The translations under genes and the position numbers were made by a program. Positions 19,270 through 26,944 of a DNA stretch of 30,228 nt are shown here, piece by piece. Source of the DNA: Schoenoplectus triqueter. Lineage: Eukaryota > Streptophyta > Magnoliopsida > Poales > Cyperaceae. The notes under the pieces are model-generated. The model had not been told where the DNA came from, searched no databases, and saw only the letters and a list, made by a program, of their open reading frames with translations. The stretch spans positions 1-30,228 of the forward strand of contig CAXKVV010000204.1 of the NCBI GenBank assembly GCA_964058805.1. The letters run 5' to 3'. Within the stretch, counting starts at the first letter, position 1. Each line of letters opens with the position of its first letter.

Positions 19270-21374
19270 TGTTAGTTTGTAATAATCTTGAAGTCAATAA
19301 TACGATAAATTGGTTATATAAAGCTTTGTTCATGAATTGGATATTTAAACGATATTTTGTTTCCTTGAGTATTATTGAATTTATGAATCATTCCGAGTTC
19401 ATGACTGGAATTGTGAAACTTCATAATATAGAATATACTCTTAAAAGTCACTAACCAAGGTAATTAGCAGGAACACTAATTAACCGTTATCAGGTTAGTA
19501 TGTGGATTAAATGATGGTCAAGTTTTACAGACCATAGACAAAGAGTTGTCATTTTAATCACATAGATAGATGTTCTAGGAACATCGTATTTGATAGACCC
19601 CGAATGAAACATTAAATGGAATTGTGTTCGTGTCATTAATGTTTTCGTTCAGTATTAAATTCTAAAGTATGAGATATTCATCTTTCCTACATAAGATATG
19701 TATATGTGTGATTTCTACCAAACGTTATCCGTAAAATGTGGCTATAAAGGTAGCTCTTCGGTATACATAACTTATGCAGAGGAAGAGATGGTTTGTCAAA
19801 AGTACTATTGTCCCTCGTATTTCTATACGAGTTATAGCATCACTGGGCCCCTTGATAGAGTAAGATTATCTGCTAGCAGTATAATTACAAAAGTAATTAT
19901 ATTTGATAATTTACTCAGGATCAAGAAAAGATTAAGTTTGCAAGGATGACACATACCTACCTTGAAACTGATCTGATAGCTATGAGACAAAAGAATTAAA
20001 CACAAGTAAATAGTTTACTGGATCATGATATTGTACAGTACATCATCATCTGTGTAATTGGATGGTCATAGTGCATTCTGCCAGATGCCTCCTATGATTA
20101 TAGAAGTTAAAACGGTTTTAACTCTATTTACCAACATAACACGGATCCTGTCGGGTCACACCGTATAGGAGTTAATCGGAGAATCTTATTGATTAATTAT
20201 AAATTGTTTATAATTAATAATAAGATGGTTATAATTAATTATATATGATATAATTATATTTGTCATAGAGATGACAAGAAGCAAAAATCAGATTGAATTT
20301 ATAACGTATTGGACACGTCGTATAAATTCGCCGAAACAACAACCGAGAAAAATATAATTGTAGATGACAATTATATATATTTGATTTGGATTTTAAATGT
20401 TAATTATGGATTTGAATTATGGGCCAAAGCCCATTTATAATTAAAGTCTTAATTAATAATTAAAAGCCCAAAATCAGAAAAGCCCAAAAAAGCCCAAAAT
20501 TGAAAAAGCCCAAAATCCGAAAAGCCCATGACGACCTCCAAGGGTATTTTGGTAATTTGTTCAAAAGCCCAAGGGTATTTCGGTAATTTGGCCAAAAAGC
20601 CCAATGGCGTTTTGGTAAATTAGATGAACTTTAAGGGTATTTTGGTCTTTTCACTTTGAAACCTCCCTACTATTCACGAGGGCATTTTGGTAATTTGTCA
20701 ATTCCACTTTTTCTATAAATAGAGGGGTAGGGTGAGAGAAAAAGTTCCACCAAATCAGTTCTACTTTCTCTCTCCCGGTATACGGTTGTTTCAGAATTCA
20801 CGGGATCGGTGAATAGTGTTTTTACGAAAGTTGCGGTATTTCTGCACATTTGTGAAACAGAATTACTGTGAGTCGTGAATAGTACTATTTCGTCTTTTTC
20901 TCGGGTGAATAGTGTTTTTGCGAAAAACCGCGGTTTACAGTATTTCTGGCAAAAGAAATAAGCAGCTCTCTGGTTAGTCCTGGTGGATAACCTACAGAGG
21001 CATCAGACGTTTGGTGCTCCGAGACAAGCCGATTTTCATTCCAATTAAAATTTGGAAGCGAGGTATAACATCTTATATTAATCTATTTAATTGTTAAGTA
21101 GATTAATATTTTAGAAATCAATCATGGAGTAGATCAATAAAGGTTTAAAGAGGTGTGTATCTCTCGGTAATCATCCGACACATCACTTTAACCCTAAGCT
21201 TAAGTTAGAAGTAAAATAATATTTTACCGTCTTTTGTAAAGGATTAAATGTCTGTAACTCTCGGTTATTATCCGACATACTTTAATCCCTAACTTAAGTA
21301 GAAGTAAAATTTTTGTTCTACGGTCTTTCCGCAGCTTGAGCATTAATGGGATTTGGGCATTCCGAATCCCTACA
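19270..21374 (+). repeat. 3' long terminal repeat of the Copia element
   Basis: 2105 bp, TGTTAG...CCTACA, about 99.1% identical to the 5' LTR outside a 33-bp segment (about 19889-19921) present only here. The length difference between the LTRs (33 bp) equals this one indel. Confidence 0.95.
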
Positions 21375-21379
21375 GATTC
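21375..21379. repeat. Copia target-site duplication, right (GATTC)
   Basis: Exact partner of GATTC at 11496-11500. Confidence 0.95.
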
Positions 21380-21546
21380 CTCTCCACTTCCTCCTCCTCC
21401 TCCTCAGCTGGGATAGGCACCTTGAACTTGCCGCCTTCCTCTAGGACCGTGGTGACTGAATCTTTCTCATACACCAAATCAAGAAGCGTACGCTCACTAA
21501 ATCTAAATGAGACAGAGTATTCAAAGAGTAGTCCCAAACGGGGACT
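21375..21546 (-). pseudogene. acidic exon of the protease-like CACTA gene, right side of the Copia insertion
   Basis: The minus strand is open over about 55 codons and reads SERTLLDLVYEKDSVTTVLE, then KFKVPIPAEEEEEEVERN up to the duplication. Across the retrotransposon it continues in frame as HGYILAWSRHLVL. The composition and direction fit the upstream, linker-like part of the Ulp1-like gene. The function of this segment is unknown. Confidence 0.5.
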
Positions 21547-21581
21547 ATTCGAGATTAATCCCTATTGGATTAATCTCGAAT
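21529..21581. repeat. two adjacent perfect hairpins
   Basis: TAGTCCC (21529-21535) pairs with GGGACTA (21541-21547). Next to it, ATTCGAGATTAATCC (21547-21561) pairs perfectly over 15 bp with 21567-21581 across a 5-nt loop. Confidence 0.9.
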
Positions 21582-21734
21582 GGGTACCGACCTAAATTAG
21601 CTCAAGTTCTGGTGAATTGGTCATACATGACAATACTACTAAATTATAATGCATCAATTACATGCTCTAAAATTAACAAAATTAATGCATAATCAAATCA
21701 AAAATTTATTTAAGCAAATGATCAATTAAAGATT

Positions 21735-21830
21735 TCAGAAATTAACCTTAGCACTCGCCGCAGCCCGCTGCGCGCCACTGCCCAGTCCGTTTCCGATCAC
21801 CCATTCCGATCCGCTTCCATTACCCACTTC
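21735..21830 (-). other. possible first coding exon of the CACTA gene
   Basis: A GC-rich island on the minus strand gives an open Gly/Ser/Ala-rich frame (VGNGSGSEWVIGNGLGSG, then AQRAAASAK) that ends at a GTTAAT donor-like site. No Met leads this frame. It could be a 5' exon or leader of the broken gene. Confidence 0.25.
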
Positions 21831-22027
21831 GTTTGAGAGAAGATAGAGGAGAAGTTTGTTGTTGAGACAGCAAGAGAAGAGAATAAAAAATTTGATCAAA
21901 TTTGGTGGAATTTTGTGTTATTTTGAGCTCAAAAAAATGCTCAAATTCGGAGCTCACTTAATGGTGGCGGCTGCTGGTTGGGGGAGAGAGAGTCTGTAAC
22001 TAGGGCAGCAGTACTTATTAGGAACTT

Positions 22028-22331
22028 TACAGCGATTTTTCAGTTAAAAACCGTTGTAAATGAGTTTACAACGATTGTTAAAAGAAAACTCCTGCTAAGT
22101 TTACAGCGGTTGTTAGCTAAAAACCGTTGTAAATGATTTTACAACGGTTGTTAAAAGAAAGCCGCTGCTAAGTTTACAGCGGTTGTTAGCTAAAAACCGC
22201 TGTAAATGATTTTACAGCGGTTTTTAGCTAACAACCGCTGTAAATTTAGCAGCGGTTTTCTTTTAACAACCGCTGTAAACCCATTTACAACGGTTTTTAA
22301 CTGAAAACCGCTGTAAATGGTGCGCTGCAAA
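22028..22331. repeat. right subterminal hairpin array of the CACTA element
   Basis: About eight ACAGCGGTT/AACCGCTGT hairpins. Positions 22104-22207 and 22210-22313 also form one near-perfect large palindrome with arms of about 104 bp and almost no spacer. Confidence 0.9.
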
Positions 22332-22351
22332 AGGTGTTTTCTGGCGTAGTG

Positions 22352-22354
22352 ATT
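22352..22354. repeat. CACTA target-site duplication, right (ATT)
   Basis: ATT directly after GTAGTG, matching 9853-9855. Confidence 0.8.
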
Positions 22355-23545
22355 TCTTATTTTGAGAATAATTGATTAGTAAGAGTTACCAAGATAATGG
22401 AATCATCTATGAACGTACTTTGTACTAGTTTAGGGGTGAAGATGATCTAATTTTAATTGAATTTAATTATGGCTTTATCTGACTTTTTAACATTAATTTT
22501 GGGATGGTTTTGATTTTGACCAGACTACATTTAGTTTTGAACTTGTCGTTATTTTGGTTTCAATAGGTAAACCCAATTTAACAACAACTTTTCTAGGTAG
22601 ATTTATCATATTATCAAATCACTCTCAATTTGATTTTTATTATTTTTTATTAAGATTAATAAATTTTCATTTCTAATTTTAATGAATCTTTTTATTATTA
22701 TTTTAGGTTCGTCACTTTCCTGTTCCATATCGATACCGATAGATTGTGGGCTATGAAAAAAAATATTAAACAACAAAATACTTTGTGAGAGTCGCTTAAC
22801 ATCTTTCAATAAGACTGAGATCTGATCAGTAATAGCACCCTTTTCTTATTCTGACATTATTTAATGATTTTTATTAGGTACAATTAGTATTTTTCTGGCT
22901 AAGAGAAATGATGAATTAATTCTTTCAGTCCACAGTCATTTTCAAAGAGCTCAAGCATATTATATTGCAACGTTATCTATCCTATTATGAACAGGTTAAT
23001 TTTTTTTTGTTTTACCTTTCTTTCAAATTTGTAAAGAAGAATTTATAAAATGTTCATCCTGCAGATATAATTGACAGTGAATGTTGATGTTTAATATAAT
23101 GTAAAATTACCGTCATCAGTATATGCAATTTTAAACATTTTAGTCCATTATGTATGTTGGATTAAGTACATATGCGAATATTGTACTTTATATATTATAT
23201 ATGATAATTTTGTTTAATGCTGAATTGATTTTACAATCATGCATATTTGTTTCAACTCTTTTATATGTTGTTTAAAGTATTCAATCGTCGGAATGGTAAA
23301 TGAATTGTATTAATGAAATTGTTACTACACTCTTTACGGTGGTGAAAAAATATAACTATATAATTGATCCTCATACATTTAGTGCTATTTATACTTGAGT
23401 AGTAGCGATATTTGCTGTCACAACTAAGAAATCCTCACCAACAAATTTTAGGTCTAGTAGCGGCAATAAATGTGTCTATGTGAACTCTTATAATGATTAT
23501 AATCCGTTATTATATTATTTTGGTACAAATATATAATGACAAAAT
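22355..23545. other. intergenic or intronic DNA right of the CACTA element
   Basis: AT-rich, with one exon-like segment (22929-22994). Nothing else recognisable. Confidence 0.4.
22929..22994 (+). other. candidate exon
   Basis: 66 nt between TTCTTTCAG and GTTAAT, open in at least two frames; one frame reads STVIFKELKHIILQRYLSYY. With the segments at 9446-9528 and 9749-9807 it could belong to one host gene interrupted by the CACTA element. The family was not recognised. Confidence 0.25.
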
Positions 23546-23643
23546 TAAAGTACAAAAAGACCACTACTATAATACCGTAGTGACTATTATAGCCGCTACA
23601 ATGTTAATTTTGGGCGCTACTATAATCCTTTTTTCTAGTAGTA
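23546..23643. mobile_element. worn CACTA-like terminus
   Basis: The right edge, inverted, reads (T)ACTACTAGAAAAAAGG, one base from the common CACTACTAGAAAAA terminus. Inside it are repeated GCCGCTACAA, GCGCTACTATAAT and CACTACTATAAT motifs in both directions, like a subterminal repeat array. A matching left end was not found, so this is a fragment or a very diverged copy. Confidence 0.4.
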
Positions 23644-24840
23644 ATGATTGCCGTTTAGATTCTTTATTAGTATAGTTGATGGACAAAATTATTCGGAAAA
23701 TATGATAAGTAAAGACTGGAAGGTTTGCATGTTAAATACATAATTATAAGGCTATACTTATACAAGTGGGAGATTAATGAAATCAGAGACGTCCGATAAC
23801 AATAAATATTTTGGACTGCATATAAATAATTATGCATTTATAATTACTATTATTAATTAAATAATACCAAAATATAAGTGATTACATACTGTGAAATGTA
23901 TTATATTTGTTGATATTTTCTACATATTTCAATTAGGATTTGGAATAAAAAATATAAATAAATAATAAGTAATTAATTATAATCGTTGATGAACCGATTA
24001 TAATTAATTTACTAAAAATACACATTTCAAATTTAGACTAAACAAGGACTATAAATGGTAATAATGAATTTATTTCAGAAAATATGAAAATAACCATTTT
24101 TTTACATTTTATGGCATGATTGTGTTATTTTTAGATCATGATGATTATGATGTCCATGATTGTTTTTGCTCAAAAATAGAACATAAGTCATGTAGTTAAA
24201 GAGCTAGGTCTCTATTGCTTACATTATTTCATTAGTTGTCATGCTAAATTAAAAGAGAATATACTATGTTTGTTATATTCATTAAGTTCAGAGAAAAAAA
24301 AACTTGCTTGTGAAGTTTTGGAAGGACTCGATCAACTCAAATTAGGAATATACGTGTGTGTCAATTTTCAACATCAATTTCTTTGATTCTAATTGAGCGT
24401 CGGGTGACAGAAGGCTTTTGAAGATGGAAGAAAAATCCACTGCAGTATTACTTAATTTATTATATATGAGTAGATAAGAGTTTAAAATAATTATGAAAAT
24501 CCATAAAATTAATACAACGTCATAGGCTTGCACACAGTTAAAATTGTATTGTCAGTTTGGAATAAAAACACGAAACAACAACAACAACAAAAAGAAACAA
24601 CAAGAACAACAAGACATACAAAAAAAGAACAGATTCACCTTAATGAGTTGAAGAGAAAAATAACAAATCCATATATTCTAGTATTTCAACTTTGCAAGCA
24701 TACACCATTCTTCAATCTAGATCACATTTTAGCTATTAGATATCTACCTATTTCATCTTGAAAGCTTGGATTATTTGGGAGGGATTGACATGTTTTACCA
24801 AGTTCTCAAACTTAGCCGAGATCGATTGATATTGGGTAAG
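23644..24840. other. intergenic, no gene seen
   Basis: AT-rich. A (CAA)n-like run lies at about 24571-24616 and gives a spurious polar frame (24528-24761). Nothing else recognisable. Confidence 0.5.
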
Positions 24841-24842
24841 AT

Positions 24843-25727
24843 AGTTTTTTTATATAATAATTATAATAATTATATTATTAATAATAAGAGTGATAAAAAT
24901 AAAATTTAAAATCTACGAATGACAGCGTGCCACTAGTAGTGGCGTGGAGCAAACACGCCACTGCCAGTGACGTCTTTGTGTAAAACAGTGTAAACGCGCC
25001 ACTGGAAGTGACGCATTTGCACTTGCTTATCTGATCATAATTTCATTACGGTTGGATCAACATCACTACTATCACCAAAGATGCCACTGGCAGTGACGCG
25101 CTTACACTATTTTACACAAAGACACCACTAACAGTGGCGCGTTTGCTCCACGCCACTACCAGTGGCACGTTGCCATTTGTAGATTTCAAATTTTAGTTTT
25201 ATCACTCTTATCTATACTATTATATAAAGCATCTAAGAATTGGAGAGTCCATTTTTTGTCATTGTAAATTTTTATTATACCCATTTTATCCCTCAATTAG
25301 ACGGATAATATTTATTGTTGGTTGATCGAACGTATGTGATCGCGTCCATTGATCCCCTCTTTCTCTCCATTTATTTCCCTTATATACTATTATTTCCATA
25401 ATTTTTGTTTTTTATTTAGCAAATTTGTGCATATTTGGTAAGGAATTAATGGTGATAATATATGTTAGAACAATTTACTTTTCTTTCCATAAAAATCATG
25501 AATCATTAACTCATATTGTGCAAAAATCTCATCCAAGATTAAATATAGTCTTTATTATATGTTTTCTCTATAATTTGGTGAATTTATAATTTAATATTAG
25601 ATAAATGTGAATTTTTTATCTTATAATATTTTAATGTTTAAATAAAAAAATTCTGCTGCAACGCGCGGGTATATAGCTAGTTATTAATAATATACTTATT
25701 ATAATTATTATATATAAAAAAAGCTCG
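24843..25727. mobile_element. fold-back MITE interrupted by a Helitron
   Basis: The left arm starts with a T7 run and ATATAATAATTATAATAATT, passes through ATAAGAGTGATAAAA, then GCCACT(N)AGTGGCG-type palindromes to about 25016. The right arm is its reverse complement from about 25080 to 25210, and it resumes after the Helitron at 25681-25727. Without the Helitron the element is about 415 bp with arms of about 175 bp. Flanking GGGTAAGAT (24834-24842) and GGGTAGGAT (25728-25736) agree at 8 of 9 positions, a possible 9-bp target duplication of Mutator type. Confidence 0.75.
25211..25680 (+). mobile_element. non-autonomous Helitron, 470 bp
   Basis: It starts TCTATACTATTATATAAAGC and ends GCAACGCGCGGGTATATAGCTAG. 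These are the 5' TC and 3' CTAG ends of plant Helitrons, with a GC-rich (here degenerate) stem just before the end. It lies between A (25210) and T (25681), the usual AT target. Removing it restores the right arm of the surrounding fold-back element, which confirms both borders. No Rep/helicase frame. Confidence 0.88.
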
Positions 25728-25736
25728 GGGTAGGAT

Positions 25737-26299
25737 GTCTGCTATTTTAATTTATTTATGGTGTTCTTCCCTTTTCTTTCTGCTGACGCATGTATTTATA
25801 GGCAACGCTTAGGATGTAGAAGGATGCAACCGTGTTTTCCATGGATAGTTGACATGGCTATATCTCTGCCCTTGTGATCGTATTTGAATGGCGTAGAACA
25901 ATCCTATTGTGCTTGTTGTGAACAAATTCTAATGTCCGGATTGCCAGCCTGATTATTCTCTGTTATTAACTCAAAAAACGTTATTTTTGTAGTAATCCTT
26001 CTATCATTTCATAGGAAATTACTTTAGCATATTTTTCGATAGAAAAAAAAAATAAGAGAGCGGGAGGAAATTAGAGAGAACTCTGACATTTAAGAAAAAA
26101 CGAAAGTAAAAATTGATTTTAAATTTCTCATGGATATATGTGCTGATGTGGCAGGAGTAAAACAATCCATTTTTCTTTCCATTTCATTAATACCATGGTT
26201 AAGTGGGAGTCCAAACAGTAAGAGGAGGAGAAATAAGCAGCGTTGATTTATTAGCCAACGGTTACGGATTGATTATAACAATTCCATCCTTCCCTCACA
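25737..26299. other. intergenic; upstream region of the PPR gene
   Basis: No gene seen. The region should hold the promoter of the PPR gene, but no convincing TATA box was found close to the CT-rich leader. Confidence 0.4.
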
Positions 26300-26944
26300 A
26301 ACCCCAAGCGTAGCTCCACCTCTTCTTCGTTCTTGCGGCCATTGCGCTAAATTCTCTCTCACTCATTCACTCCCTCCCTCTCTCTCTCTCCGCTCCTTCA
26401 GCGAAGAGTCGCCGCTGGTGAATTAGCTTTCAGTTCCTTTCTTCTCATTCTATTGCTTTGCTCTCCAGTTGATTCTGGTCGGGAGGCTTTTTTTCTCTCC
26501 TCTTTTCATTCTTTAATTTTAATGTTAGAATTTACTTGGCCTCCATGGATGGTATGCTTTCTCCGGCTTCACGGGGTCTTTTATTTCAGTTTGTAGGTCT
26601 TGTATATTTATGTTAGATGCTGTAAAATTAAGACATGTCGCTTGCAGGACATCTCTAGAATTACCCTCAACACAGCATTTTCCCAAAGATTGCATATAGT
26701 TTGCTTTCTTTGATGCATGGAATCTGATAATACCTTTAATTAGTTGCTGTATAAAACTGCTGCTTCTTTATCATCTTTTAAGGTATATATGACAAGACTT
26801 CACAATGTTGACAACAAATTTGCATATTGCTTGCCGTCTGTCTTAATCATGTGCTATTTTTGCAGGCATTAGTTGAAAATAGAAGGCAATTTGTCACTTG
26901 GAAGTGAAGCTCAACTGAACCAATAAGAATAAAACAAGAATCAG
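26300..26944 (+). other. probable 5' leader of the PPR gene with an intron
   Basis: The CT-rich sequence from about 26300 looks like a transcribed leader. A donor-like GCTG|GTGAAT at 26418 and an acceptor TTTTTGCAG ending at 26865 would remove 448 bp and leave a short second leader exon before ATG 26945. Inferred from sequence only. Confidence 0.35.

Larger units (their letters stand above)
11501..21374 (+). mobile_element. Copia LTR retrotransposon, probably Angela lineage, defective
   Basis: 9874 bp with two LTRs, a primer-binding site, a polypurine tract, and a gag-protease-integrase-RT-RNase H order, which is diagnostic of Copia. The integrase and RT phrases and the long LTRs resemble the Angela/BARE lineage. 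The coding part has at least six frameshifts or stops and lacks most of RNase H. It lies inside a minus-strand exon of the CACTA-borne protease gene. Confidence 0.95.
9856..22351. mobile_element. CACTA (En/Spm-type) DNA transposon, split by a nested Copia element
   Basis: The left end reads CACTACACCACAAA and the inverted right end CACTACGCCAGAAA. An ATT duplication flanks both. About 300 bp inside each end lies a dense set of hairpins built on ACAGCGGTT, typical of transposase-binding subterminal repeats. Without the Copia insertion and its duplicated GATTC the element is about 2.6 kb. It carries no TNP2/TNPD transposase frame, only broken exons of an Ulp1-like protease, so it is non-autonomous. 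Confidence 0.9.

Noticed and set aside
11501..21374. Assigning the element to Gypsy
   Set aside because: Integrase precedes RT, and the RT box and gag phrases are of Copia type.
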